Source of the DNA: an uncultured Arthrobacter sp.
GTDB taxonomy: Bacteria; Actinomycetota; Actinomycetes; Actinomycetales; Micrococcaceae
Reading direction: 5' to 3'
DNA length: 64,000 bases
Assembly (NCBI RefSeq): GCF_947495145.1
Contig: NZ_CANLXP010000005.1
Coordinates: forward strand, 117,673-181,672
The notes beneath the pieces were generated by a model that was given only the letters and a program-made list of their open reading frames with translations, made no database searches and was not told the DNA's origin. Below are positions 1 to 7,806 of this stretch, one piece after another (the first letter of the stretch is position 1; each line of letters begins with the position of its first letter). Both the position numbers and the translations under genes were made by a program.

Positions 1-1
1 C

Positions 2-520
2 ACAGCCACGGCCTTCTCGCTGATGGGCCTGCGCCAGCTCTACTTCCTCATCGACGGACTGCTCGACCGGCTCATCTACCTCTCCTACGGGCTGGCGGCG
101 ATCCTCGGCCTCATCGGCGTGAAGCTGATCCTGCACGCGCTGCATGAGAACAACGTTCCGTTCATCAACGACGGTCAGCCGGTACCCGTTGTCGAAATCT
201 CCACAGGGCTGTCGCTCAGCCTGATCGTCGGCGTGCTCATCGTCACGGTGCTGGCGTCCCTGCTCAGCCCCAAGGGCAAGGCAAAGAACCTCATCTCCGG
301 TGCACGACGCCACGCGATCTACTACCTGGACCTCAACTACGAGACGGACATCAACGAGCGTGAGCGCATCTTCGACAAGATGTGCGCCGAAGAAAACATG
401 CTCAAGAAGCAACCGGAGAAGTACAAGCGCTTCATCCGCAACGAGACCGAGTTCATGGCGCTCCTCAAGCGGGCGCACGAGGAACACGAGGCTGCGCTGG
501 ACCGGGAGCCGACGCGCTAA
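2..520 (+). CDS. TerC family integral membrane protein, 3' part only
   Basis: The reading frame is open to the left edge, so the gene begins outside the window; the ATG at 23 in the ORF track is internal. The visible part reads ..TATAFSLMGLRQLYFLIDGLLDRL, which is the conserved C-terminal half of TerC/Alx-type proteins, followed by two hydrophobic segments (YLSYGLAAILGLIGVKLIL and LSLIVGVLIVTVLASLL) and a charged cytosolic tail. Family members are membrane proteins linked to tellurite resistance, pH response or metal (Mn) efflux; which applies here cannot be told from the fragment. A strong hairpin follows the stop codon. Confidence 0.85.
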   Translation, partial: TATAFSLMGLRQLYFLIDGLLDRLIYLSYGLAAILGLIGVKLILHALHENNVPFINDGQPVPVVEISTGLSLSLIVGVLIVTVLASLLSPKGKAKNLISGARRHAIYYLDLNYETDINERERIFDKMCAEENMLKKQPEKYKRFIRNETEFMALLKRAHEEHEAALDREPTR

Positions 521-545
521 GCGCAGGTCCTGGAACTATCCAACA

Positions 546-594
546 CGACGACGGCGGGCGCTTCCCATCGCAGGGGAGGCGCCCGCCGTCGTCG
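546..594. terminator. Strong hairpin terminator between convergent genes
   Basis: A perfect 16-bp stem (cgacgacggcgggcgc at 546-561 with its complement at 579-594) encloses a 17-base loop and is followed on the plus strand by ttcgtt. It lies between the TerC stop and the 3' end of the minus-strand gene, so it can serve both. Confidence 0.8.
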
Positions 595-621
595 TTCGTT
601 GAAGTTGATACCTGTCGGTGA

Positions 622-870
622 TTATGCGGCCATGCTGGATTCGAAGGGAACCGTGCGAATCAACCAGATGGCGTACTCCTCGGCATGCAGAATGGCGCGG
701 CGGCCATCGGCGTCGTCGCGGATCCACACAACACCGATACCGGGTGCGGTGTCCTCGACGCGGCCGCGGTAATGGACCGCGTTGCGCAGATGGGCTTCCA
801 CTTCGTCCCCCCGGTTCAACGTGCCGAGGTCCCGAATGCGGATGATTTCAGTAGAGGTAAGCAGAGACAT
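622..870 (-). CDS. Small hypothetical protein, 82 aa
   Basis: I do not recognise this protein. It is soluble, without signal peptide or membrane segment, and rich in charged residues; the sequence NRGDEVEAHLRNAVHYRGRVED looks like a short beta-barrel fold but this is only an impression. The start is well supported: AAGGAG sits five bases before the ATG. It is convergent with TerC and divergent from the M20 amidohydrolase gene. No functional call is justified. Confidence 0.6.
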   Translation of the reverse strand: MSLLTSTEIIRIRDLGTLNRGDEVEAHLRNAVHYRGRVEDTAPGIGVVWIRDDADGRRAILHAEEYAIWLIRTVPFESSMAA

Positions 871-1048
871 TTCGGCTCCTTGCGAGAGTGGAACCGGCTT
901 TCCCGCCGGTAATTCAAGCTTCCCGCCGCAGTGTTGCCGCGCCGTTACGACGGCGTTATTTCGGCGGGTACAACGTGGTGCCTGTCAAGAGCGCCGCGAA
1001 TTATTACCTCGGGTTGCTTGAACTCGTCGCACCCGGGGATTGGTTGCT

Positions 1049-1054
1049 TAAGCT
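1049..1054 (+). promoter_or_regulatory. -10 hexamer of a leaderless promoter (M20 gene)
   Basis: TAAGCT ends six bases before the ATG at 1061, and no Shine-Dalgarno sequence is present. This spacing puts the transcription start at or next to the start codon. The same layout recurs at other genes of the window. Confidence 0.55.
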
Positions 1055-1060
1055 ACCAAG

Positions 1061-2380
1061 ATGACGGAACCGACTGCGCCGGACCCGGCCTACCTCAACG
1101 CCATCGCCGCCGAGACCCGGCTGCGAATGAAGACTGCCACTCCAGAAGAATCCCCGTACCGCGGAGCACCGCAGGAACTTGTCGACGCTGTGGGGCAACG
1201 CGCAAGCGCCCTGGAAGGGGACCTCGCCCACATCGTCCACACCCTGCATGCCAACCCCGAGACCGCCTATCAGGAGCACAACAGCGCCCGCGTCCTGGCG
1301 GACGTGCTCAAAAAGCACGGCATCGACGCAACTGTGGGCGTACATGGTGTCGACACGGCTATCCGCGCGGAGATCAGCGGAACTTCTCCCGGTCCAACCA
1401 TCGCCGTCCTGAGCGAATACGACGCGCTTCCGGGCATCGGCCACGCCTGCGGCCACAACGTCATCGCTGCAACGGGTGTGGGCGCGTTCCTCGCGCTGGC
1501 ATCGGTGCAGGACAGGCTTCCCGGCGAAGTGGTGTTCCTGGGAACTCCCGCCGAGGAAGGCCACTCGGGCAAGGAGGTCATGGCCCGGCACGGTGCGTTC
1601 GAGGGTGTGGACGCGGCAATCATGGTGCACCCCTATGGCTACGACCTCGCGGACCAGGCCTGGCTCGGGCGGCGTTTGCTCACCATTACCTTCACCGGCA
1701 TCGCCGCGCACGCCTCCGCCCAGCCTTTCATGGGACGCAACGCGCTCGACGCCGCCAGCCTCACCTATCAGGGCATCGGCCTCCTGCGACAGCAGCTTCC
1801 GCCGTCGGACCGGGTGCACACCAACATCGTTGAGGGCGGCCAGAGCCCCAACATCATCCCCAACCGCGCGGTGCTCAAGCTGTACGCGCGCTCACGGCTG
1901 CCGGAAACGCTCAAGGACCTGAGCGGGCGCCTCGACGACATTGCCCGTGGAGCGGCGCTGATGACCGGCACCACCGTCGCCCTGGAATGGGACGAGCACC
2001 CGCCGTCGCTGCCCATCCGGACCAACAAGGCGCTGACCGCGCGCTGGGTGAAGTCCCAGGAGGGGCGGGGACGCGCTCCGCTGCCCGCCGGCGTCGTCTC
2101 CGACACGCTGGCCGCCTCCACGGACTTCGGCAACGTGAGTTACCGGATCCCCGGAATCCACCCGCTGATCAGCATTGCTTCGGCCGACACCGCCCTGCAC
2201 ACGCGTGAGTTTGCTGCCGCAGCCAATACCGAAGCGGCGGAAAAAGGCGCGTACGACGGCGCAGCCGGCCTTGCGCTCACGGCTCTGGACTACCTCTGCG
2301 ACCCGGAGCTTCAGCGGGCGGTAACAGAAGAGTTCGCGGCCCAGGGTGGTCCGATCGACGTTCCTGCCTACTTCGACTGA
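1061..2380 (+). CDS. M20 family amidohydrolase (AbgB-like)
   Basis: A 439-aa zinc peptidase/amidohydrolase of the M20 family. Metal and catalytic motifs are visible: SEYDALPGIGHACGH (about 118-132), PAEEG (163-167), HASA (217-220) and NIIPN. The closest named function is the AbgB-type subunit that removes glutamate from p-aminobenzoyl-glutamate, supported by the AbgT-type transporter 45 bases downstream; N-acyl-amino-acid hydrolases of the same family remain possible. The protein has no signal peptide, so it would act in the cytosol on an imported substrate. The start lacks a ribosome site but has a leaderless -10 box. Only one M20 subunit is present, unlike the AbgA/AbgB pair of E. coli. Confidence 0.85.
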   Translation: MTEPTAPDPAYLNAIAAETRLRMKTATPEESPYRGAPQELVDAVGQRASALEGDLAHIVHTLHANPETAYQEHNSARVLADVLKKHGIDATVGVHGVDTAIRAEISGTSPGPTIAVLSEYDALPGIGHACGHNVIAATGVGAFLALASVQDRLPGEVVFLGTPAEEGHSGKEVMARHGAFEGVDAAIMVHPYGYDLADQAWLGRRLLTITFTGIAAHASAQPFMGRNALDAASLTYQGIGLLRQQLPPSDRVHTNIVEGGQSPNIIPNRAVLKLYARSRLPETLKDLSGRLDDIARGAALMTGTTVALEWDEHPPSLPIRTNKALTARWVKSQEGRGRAPLPAGVVSDTLAASTDFGNVSYRIPGIHPLISIASADTALHTREFAAAANTEAAEKGAYDGAAGLALTALDYLCDPELQRAVTEEFAAQGGPIDVPAYFD

Positions 2381-2425
2381 TCCTTCAGCTCTTTCCCACA
2401 ACTTTCCGGAACCCAAGGAGCACCC

Positions 2426-4036
2426 GTGTCAACAGCAACTGGCCTCTCCCGGCGCCGCCTCACCGACCGCTTCCTCAATGGCGTGGAACGCGTGGGCAAC
2501 AAGCTGCCCGAACCGTTCACGCTCTTCCTGATCCTCTTCGGAATCACCGCAGCGGTCTCTACCGCCATGGCGTGGGCGAACGTCACCGTACAGGTGCCCG
2601 GCAGCGCCGAGGTAACCCAGATCCGCGGCCTGTTCACCGCCGAAGGCCTCACTTGGCTGACCGAAAACCTGGGCCCCAACTACCTTGGCTTCCCGCCGCT
2701 GGTGACGGTGCTGCCGATCCTGCTCGCCGTCGGCGTGGCTGAGAAGTCGGGCCTGCTGGCCGCGATGATCCGCAGGGCCTTCGGGTCAGCACCGCGTTGG
2801 GCGCTGCCGTACGCCGTCGGCGTGGTGGGTGTGCTTGGCTCGATCATGTCCGACGCCGCCTTCGTGGTCATTCCACCGCTTGCCGCGCTGGTATTCAAAG
2901 CCGCGGGCCGACATCCGGTGGCGGGCCTGCTCGGCGGATTCGCCGCAGCCGGCGCCGGCTACTCAACCAATCTGCTGGTCACCAGCCTCGATGCCCTCTT
3001 TGCCGGCATTACGACGGCGGTCACCGCGACCCTGCCCAACCCCGGTTCACCGGTCACTCCGGTTTCGAACTACTTCTTCAACGTGGCATCCTCGCTGGTG
3101 CTCATGTTCATCGCCGGCTTCGTCATCGACAAAGTCCTTGAGCCACGGCTAAACCGTCAGGGCGTCCCCCGCGATGAGGTAGCCGACGACGACGCTGCCG
3201 TATCTGCCTCTGCGGGAACTTCTGCGTCTTCGGGTTCGCAGCCGGATCTGCGGGCCGAGCTCGATCCGAAGGAAACCAAAGCACTGCGCTGGGCGATGAT
3301 TGCCGGCGTCGCTCTCGCCGTCATCATCGCCGTTGCGGTGACCATTCCCGGGTCGCCCTGGCGCAACGAGGAGGGCGGCTACCTGCCGAGGTCACCGCTG
3401 CTCAGCTCCATTGTCTTCATTGTCTTCGCGATGTTCGTGGTGCCCGGCCTGGTGTACGGAAAAATCGTTGGAACCATCGCCTCCGGCAAGGACGTGCCGC
3501 GCGTCATGGGTCATGCAATCCGCGACATGGCGGGATTCCTCGTACTGGCGTTCATCCTCGGCCAGTTCATTGCGCTGTTCAACTGGTCCGGAATCGGTCA
3601 GTGGATCGCCGTTGCAGGAGCCACCGGCCTCGAGGCGATCGGCCTCACCGGCTATCCGGCGATCCTCGGTTTCATCGTGCTGGCGTCCCTGTTGAATCTC
3701 TTCATCATTTCCGGCTCCGCCATGTGGACGCTGATGGCCGCGGTTTTTGTACCCTTGTTTGTGCTGTTGGGATACGAGCCGGCCTTCATCCAGGGCGCCT
3801 TCCGCGTGGGCGACTCCGCCACGCAGGTCATCACCCCGCTCAACCCGTACATGATCGTGCTGCTGGCAATGCTGCGGAAGTACGAACCCGAAGCAGGCCT
3901 CGGGACGCTGATCGCCCGCATGCTGCCGTTCGTGATTCCGTTCTGGCTGGCCTGGGCATCGATTCTCAGCATCTTCTACTTCTTCGAGATTCCGATGGGA
4001 CCGGGCAACGGAATCTTCCTCCCGCCGGCTGAATAG
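2426..4036 (+). CDS. AbgT family transporter (p-aminobenzoyl-glutamate type)
   Basis: A 536-aa polytopic membrane protein of the AbgT family, with roughly a dozen hydrophobic segments and a polar, Ser/Asp-rich loop near residues 245-280. Family members import p-aminobenzoyl-glutamate or export sulfonamides, driven by the proton gradient. The start is GTG with AAGGAG five bases upstream. It follows the M20 amidohydrolase and precedes an ATP-grasp ligase, an arrangement that suggests uptake of an amide-linked amino-acid conjugate which the neighbour then hydrolyses. The substrate is not determined by the sequence. Confidence 0.88.
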   Translation: MSTATGLSRRRLTDRFLNGVERVGNKLPEPFTLFLILFGITAAVSTAMAWANVTVQVPGSAEVTQIRGLFTAEGLTWLTENLGPNYLGFPPLVTVLPILLAVGVAEKSGLLAAMIRRAFGSAPRWALPYAVGVVGVLGSIMSDAAFVVIPPLAALVFKAAGRHPVAGLLGGFAAAGAGYSTNLLVTSLDALFAGITTAVTATLPNPGSPVTPVSNYFFNVASSLVLMFIAGFVIDKVLEPRLNRQGVPRDEVADDDAAVSASAGTSASSGSQPDLRAELDPKETKALRWAMIAGVALAVIIAVAVTIPGSPWRNEEGGYLPRSPLLSSIVFIVFAMFVVPGLVYGKIVGTIASGKDVPRVMGHAIRDMAGFLVLAFILGQFIALFNWSGIGQWIAVAGATGLEAIGLTGYPAILGFIVLASLLNLFIISGSAMWTLMAAVFVPLFVLLGYEPAFIQGAFRVGDSATQVITPLNPYMIVLLAMLRKYEPEAGLGTLIARMLPFVIPFWLAWASILSIFYFFEIPMGPGNGIFLPPAE

Positions 4037-4073
4037 CTGGAATACGCGCTACCAACGAGAGGTTGCACCGGAT

Positions 4074-5060
4074 ATGACTACTTCGGACGCCGCAAAGATC
4101 TATGCCCTGCACGAGAACCCCGAGTGGTTTCCCCCGTTCGCCCGTGCTTTCGAGCAGGAGGGGCTCGAGTTTGAGGAGTGGCTGCTGACGGACGGTGTTC
4201 TGGACCTCGACTCAACACCTCCGGAAGGCATCTTCTGGTCCAGGATCAGCGCGTCTGCGCATACCCGGGACCATGGCCTCTCAAAGGACTATACCCGTGC
4301 CGTTCTGTCCTGGCTCGAGGCCCACGGCCGCCGGACCATCAACGGTCGGCGGATCCTCGAACTGGAGATGAGTAAGGTGGACCAGCTGACCGCGCTGAAG
4401 GCAGCCGGAATCGAAACACCGCGGACCGTCGCCGCCATTGGACGGGACCACATTCTGCAGGCGGCGAAGGACTTCCCGACCCCCTTCATCACCAAGCACA
4501 ACCAGGGCGGAAAAGGCCTCGGCGTGCGCAAGTTCGAGAGCCACGAGGAGTTGGCGGAATACGTGGCATCGGCTGAGTTCGAGGAGCCGCAGGACGGCAT
4601 CACCCTGATCCAGGAGTTCATCCAGGCAGCTGAGCCGATCATCACACGCGTGGAGATAGTGGGCGGCGAGTTCATTTATGCCATCCAGGCGGACACCGCG
4701 CGCGGTGGTTTCCAGCTCTGCCCGGCGGACGCCTGCGCCATCGACCCGACAACGGGCAAGCCGATCATGCCCCCGGGGGCCACGATCGAACCCGAGGAAA
4801 ACCAGCAGCTGTTCAGCCTGCGCCGCGACTTCGATCACCCGATCATCGAGAAGTACGTGGAGTTCGCACGCCGGAACAACATCGAGGTCTGCGGGATCGA
4901 GTTCATGGAGACTGCCGACGGGCGCGTGCTCACCTACGACGTGAACACCAACACCAACTACAACGCACTGGTTGAAGCCGAAGCACCACGCTCGGCACCC
5001 GGGGCGCTCGCGAAGTACCTGGCCGCGGTGGCAGCGGACCCGGCACCGTCGTTCGTGTAG
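4074..5060 (+). CDS. ATP-grasp ligase, RimK/alpha-L-glutamate ligase-like
   Basis: A 328-aa ATP-grasp protein. The nucleotide-binding loop ITKHNQGGKGLGVRKFE (about 142-158) and the C-terminal metal-binding stretch VLTYDVNTNTNYN are clear. RimK-like enzymes join an amino acid to a carboxylate with ATP hydrolysis. The gene starts 37 bases after the AbgT gene and is probably co-transcribed, which is unusual: a ligase beside a hydrolase and a transporter for amide conjugates. It might rebuild or remodel the imported molecule. The substrate is unknown. Its stop codon lies inside a 16-bp tandem duplication. Confidence 0.8.
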   Translation: MTTSDAAKIYALHENPEWFPPFARAFEQEGLEFEEWLLTDGVLDLDSTPPEGIFWSRISASAHTRDHGLSKDYTRAVLSWLEAHGRRTINGRRILELEMSKVDQLTALKAAGIETPRTVAAIGRDHILQAAKDFPTPFITKHNQGGKGLGVRKFESHEELAEYVASAEFEEPQDGITLIQEFIQAAEPIITRVEIVGGEFIYAIQADTARGGFQLCPADACAIDPTTGKPIMPPGATIEPEENQQLFSLRRDFDHPIIEKYVEFARRNNIEVCGIEFMETADGRVLTYDVNTNTNYNALVEAEAPRSAPGALAKYLAAVAADPAPSFV

Positions 5061-5082
5061 AAGTCAGTTCGTGTAGAAGTCA
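5051..5082. repeat. 16-bp perfect tandem duplication spanning a stop codon
   Basis: gttcgtgtagaagtca occurs twice back to back (5051-5066, 5067-5082). The first copy holds the TAG stop of the ATP-grasp gene; the second copy is non-coding. Confidence 0.9.
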
Positions 5083-5143
5083 TGCGCACCCAGCGGTAGC
5101 CTCGGAACTGCAAGCCCTACCCCCTAAGGACGGAGCAGAAGCC

Positions 5144-5563
5144 ATGCCGAAGCAAACGAAGTCAGGGAAGGTAAAGACCGACGAGTTGCCCAGCACGCTC
5201 CAGCGGTCCGACAAAAAAGCACAGGAAACCTACGCCAAGACGCTGGACTCTGCCGAGGAGCAGTACGGCGATGGTGAACGGGCGCATCGCACGGCGTACA
5301 GCGCGCTCAAACACACGCACGAGAAGGTGGGCGACCACTGGGAGCAGAAGGACTCCAAGGGGCCGTCCGATGAGCAGGCAAAGGGCGGACGGGGCACGTC
5401 AAAGGAAACAGCCGGTGGCGTCGACGCGAACGCCTCCAAGGAGCACCTCTACGACGTCGCCAAAAAGCTTGATATCCCCAAGCGCTCGTCCATGAACAAG
5501 GAAGAACTGGTGGACGCCATTCAGAAGGCGAACGACAGGGAAACCCGTAAGGCCCGGGACTGA
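5144..5563 (+). CDS. ChaB family protein with C-terminal Rho_N-like domain
   Basis: A 139-aa, highly charged soluble protein. Residues about 12-70 (ELPSTLQRSDKKAQETYAKT...) match the ChaB family, a small domain named from the cation-transport locus of E. coli but of unclear function. The last 40 residues (SKEHLYDVAKKLDIPKRSSM.. NKEELVDAIQKAN) look like the Rho N-terminal/SAP-like helix-turn fold that can bind nucleic acid. The linker is rich in Gly, Lys and Asp. A GGAG lies before the ATG. Its role may be nucleic-acid or stress related; this is inference. Confidence 0.8.
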   Translation: MPKQTKSGKVKTDELPSTLQRSDKKAQETYAKTLDSAEEQYGDGERAHRTAYSALKHTHEKVGDHWEQKDSKGPSDEQAKGGRGTSKETAGGVDANASKEHLYDVAKKLDIPKRSSMNKEELVDAIQKANDRETRKARD

Positions 5564-5599
5564 ACCTATTACGCAACACAAACATTTCGTAATGCCCTG

Positions 5600-5618
5600 A
5601 AGCATAGGCTACCCTTAC
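5600..5618 (+). promoter_or_regulatory. DtxR/IdeR-type iron box
   Basis: The stretch gcataggctacccttact resembles the actinobacterial iron box TTAGGTTAGGCTAACCTAA (core ATAGGCTA-CCCTTA). It lies 55 bases before a siderophore-binding lipoprotein gene. The flanking sequence taatgcc...gcataggcta is nearly repeated at 27821-27850. Confidence 0.7.
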
Positions 5619-5673
5619 TTTCGTATCCATCCAGACGGTCCGTTCAAGCCGTCACGAAAGTCAAGGAGCCCCC

Positions 5674-6732
5674 ATGGCCCCCACACGTGTTCGCGGTCTG
5701 ATTGCCGCAGCAGCGATTGCGGTATTGTCACTTTCCGCATGCTCCACCGGCCCGGCGGGCGGCGGTTCCGAAGCTGCGGGCGCCAATGAAGCAGGCTCCG
5801 CCGATGCCTTCCCTGTCACCATCGAGCACGCATTCGGCGAAACGGTCATCGAGGAGAAGCCGGAACGCGTCGCAACCGTTTCCTGGGTCAATGACGACAT
5901 CGCGTTGGCGCTTGGTGTGGTTCCGGTCGGTATGCCGGTGAACGAGTATGGCGGGAATGAGCAGGGCTCCGTGCCGTGGAAGGACGCCAAGCTGGAAGAA
6001 CTCGGCGCAGAGATCGGTACCGAGAACGCGCCGGTCCAGTATTCCGAGGCTGATGGGATTGCCTTCGACGAAATTGCTGCGACCAATCCGGACGTCATTC
6101 TGGCGGCATACTCCGGGCTCACTGAGGAGGATTACAACACCCTCAGCGAAATCGCCCCTGTGGTCGCCTACCCCGAGGTTGCCTATGGCACCGCTTGGCA
6201 GGAATCCACCACCATGATCGGTGAGGCGCTCGGTCTGGCCAATGAGGCCGAACAGCTTGTCACCGAAACCGAGGACATGATCGCGGAGGCTGTCGCCGAG
6301 TACCCCGCGATCGAGGGTAAAACCTTCATCTTCGGGAACCTCGAGCCGGCCAGCGCCGAGAGCGTGAACATCTACACGGCCAGCGACAACCGTCCCCGCT
6401 TCCTCACCCAGATCGGCATGGAAATGGCCGATGTAGTCGCCGAGAACGCTACCGGCGACGAGTTCTTCATCCCGTGGTCTGCAGAGCGTGCCGACGAGCT
6501 CGAGTCGGACATTTTCGTAACCTGGGTTCCCGATGACGCCACCAAGCAAGCCATCGCTGCTGATCCGCTGCTGAGCCAGATCCCCGCGGTGAAGTCCGGC
6601 GCACTCGTTGCCGACGCTGACAACACCCTGACCCTGTCCATCTCCGCGGCCAGCCCACTCTCCCTCATCTGGGCACTGGACAAGTGGCTGCCGATGATCA
6701 ACGAAGCAGCAGAGGCCGCCGAAGCAGCGTAA
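5674..6732 (+). CDS. Iron-siderophore ABC transporter substrate-binding lipoprotein
   Basis: A 352-aa FecB/FepB-type (TroA-fold) binding protein. It begins with a lipoprotein signal ending in LSAC, lipidated at Cys23, and continues with VTIEHAFGETVIEEKPERVATV, the usual first strand of siderophore-binding proteins. AAGGAG precedes the ATG. No permease or ATPase gene adjoins it, and a strong terminator follows, so it is a single-gene unit. Its iron-box promoter closely resembles that of the permease/ATPase operon at 27.9 kb, which lacks a binding protein; the two probably form one importer. Repression by iron through a DtxR/IdeR regulator is expected. Confidence 0.9.
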   Translation: MAPTRVRGLIAAAAIAVLSLSACSTGPAGGGSEAAGANEAGSADAFPVTIEHAFGETVIEEKPERVATVSWVNDDIALALGVVPVGMPVNEYGGNEQGSVPWKDAKLEELGAEIGTENAPVQYSEADGIAFDEIAATNPDVILAAYSGLTEEDYNTLSEIAPVVAYPEVAYGTAWQESTTMIGEALGLANEAEQLVTETEDMIAEAVAEYPAIEGKTFIFGNLEPASAESVNIYTASDNRPRFLTQIGMEMADVVAENATGDEFFIPWSAERADELESDIFVTWVPDDATKQAIAADPLLSQIPAVKSGALVADADNTLTLSISAASPLSLIWALDKWLPMINEAAEAAEAA

Positions 6733-6740
6733 CGTCCGGA

Positions 6741-6785
6741 CAGTGCATCAGGCGCCGTCGTTGCCTTTGGGCGCCTGATGCACTG
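6741..6785 (+). terminator. Hairpin terminator after binding-protein gene
   Basis: A perfect 16-bp stem, cagtgcatcaggcgcc (6741-6756) with its complement (6770-6785), follows the stop codon. No long T run follows, but the stem is strong. Confidence 0.75.
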
Positions 6786-6824
6786 GAATGGTGAGGGAAC
6801 CTGTCATCAAAGCGCGGAGGCATC

Positions 6825-7130
6825 ATGGATTCCCTGGAACTGGAAGATCTGCAGACAGCTACGGCATGGGATGCCAACGGAGAAAAACTGGGGAACGTCA
6901 CCCAGGTGCATCTCGATGGGCTCTCCCACAAGCCTGCCTGGGTCACTGTCGGTCTCGGACTGCTCAACACCAGGGAAAACTTCGTTCCCCTTGCCGGCTC
7001 ACGGTTGGACGGCGACAACCTGTATGTCGCGGTGTCCAAGGACAAGATCAAGGACGCACCGGATTTCACGGTGGAAGAAGGCCTCACCGCCGAGCAGGAA
7101 GCAACACTCCAGGACTACTACCGGGCCTGA
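6825..7130 (+). CDS. PRC-barrel domain protein, 101 aa
   Basis: A small protein whose residues 8-75 (TATAWDANGEKLGNVTQVHLD ... WVTVGLGLLNTRENFVPLAG) have the strand pattern and the xDxxGEKLG motif of PRC-barrel domains, found in photosynthetic reaction-centre H subunits, RimM and many stress-related actinobacterial proteins. The C-terminal part is short and acidic. It stands alone between two terminators. A GGAG precedes the ATG. The biological role is unknown; such genes are often linked to osmotic or oxidative stress in Arthrobacter relatives (inference). Confidence 0.8.
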   Translation: MDSLELEDLQTATAWDANGEKLGNVTQVHLDGLSHKPAWVTVGLGLLNTRENFVPLAGSRLDGDNLYVAVSKDKIKDAPDFTVEEGLTAEQEATLQDYYRA

Positions 7131-7152
7131 ATCGGGCCTGCGGCACAAAGCG

Positions 7153-7199
7153 CCACAACAAAGCGGCCGTCCCCCACGGGTTCGGCCGCTTTGTTGTGG
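7153..7199. terminator. Strong hairpin terminator, convergent genes
   Basis: A 17-bp perfect stem (ccacaacaaagcggccg at 7153-7169, complement at 7183-7199) lies between the PRC-barrel gene and the 3' end of the minus-strand DUF6480 gene. The stem contains A and T runs on opposite arms, so it can act in both directions. Confidence 0.85.
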
Positions 7200-7208
7200 A
7201 TATGGCGC

Positions 7209-7442
7209 CTAGCTGAACAGCCCGGCGATGTAGCCAACGAAGTACAGCAGCCCCAGAAGTACGAAGATGCCGATCAGTACCAGCCAGATCCGCGATGCTG
7301 CCTTGCCCGGTCCGCCCTCGTCGTGGCCCTGCGGACCGCCGGTGCTTGCCTCAGCTGGAGGCGTTTCACCCGGGGGTACCCCTCCGCCCGGCTCAAGGCC
7401 GGTGATCTTTTCCTTGTCCGGATCCGGATTCTGACTGCTCAT
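7209..7442 (-). CDS. DUF6480-like small membrane protein, 77 aa
   Basis: The protein has a Pro/Gly-rich N-terminal half ([22 protein letters not shown]) and one C-terminal membrane helix ([25 protein letters not shown]). This layout fits the actinobacterial DUF6480 family, of unknown function. Its ATG overlaps the stop of the upstream 87-aa gene by four bases (ATGA), so the two are translationally coupled. It ends right at a strong bidirectional terminator. Confidence 0.7.
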   Translation of the reverse strand: MSSQNPDPDKEKITGLEPGGGVPPGETPPAEASTGGPQGHDEGGPGKAASRIWLVLIGIFVLLGLLYFVGYIAGLFS

Positions 7443-7702
7443 TCCTGCTCCTGCTCAGCCGGTCCCGGAGATTTCGATGCCTTCGGGGTCCACGACATGG
7501 TGATGTTGGTGCCCTCATCGGTTTCTGCGAGGTATAGGTGCAGATCTTCACCGTAGAGGTTCTCATCTTCGACGACGTCGCCTGCCTCATGCGCGAGCTC
7601 CACCAGGCGGCTGATCGCCATCGCCATGGCGCGGCCCCAGTCCTGCGGGTGCTTGCTGTCTGACTCTTCCGTTACCGAGAACTTCTTCTCTGCGATGCCC
7701 AT
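7439..7702 (-). CDS. Hypothetical protein, 87 aa
   Basis: I do not recognise this protein. It is acidic and soluble, with a likely helix-rich middle ([17 protein letters not shown]) and a strand-like segment ([18 protein letters not shown]). GAGGAG lies five bases before the ATG, which supports the start. It overlaps the DUF6480-like gene downstream by four bases, so the pair is one operon. The function is unknown. Confidence 0.65.
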   Translation of the reverse strand: MGIAEKKFSVTEESDSKHPQDWGRAMAMAISRLVELAHEAGDVVEDENLYGEDLHLYLAETDEGTNITMSWTPKASKSPGPAEQEQE

Positions 7703-7806
7703 GGCTACTCCTCACTGCGCTCACGCCGGTGCCCGGGCTCTGAACCCGGCGCGAACCATTGATAAGCAAGCTTTGTAGTGATGCTCGTCCCACATTAGCA
7801 GTCCGA

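Noticed and set aside
1004-1819. 271-aa minus-strand ORF
   Set aside because: It is antisense to the M20 gene and shows no family features.
931-1833. 300-aa plus-strand ORF
   Set aside because: It overlaps the M20 gene in another frame and is full of Arg, Pro and Gly runs, a typical shadow in GC-rich DNA.
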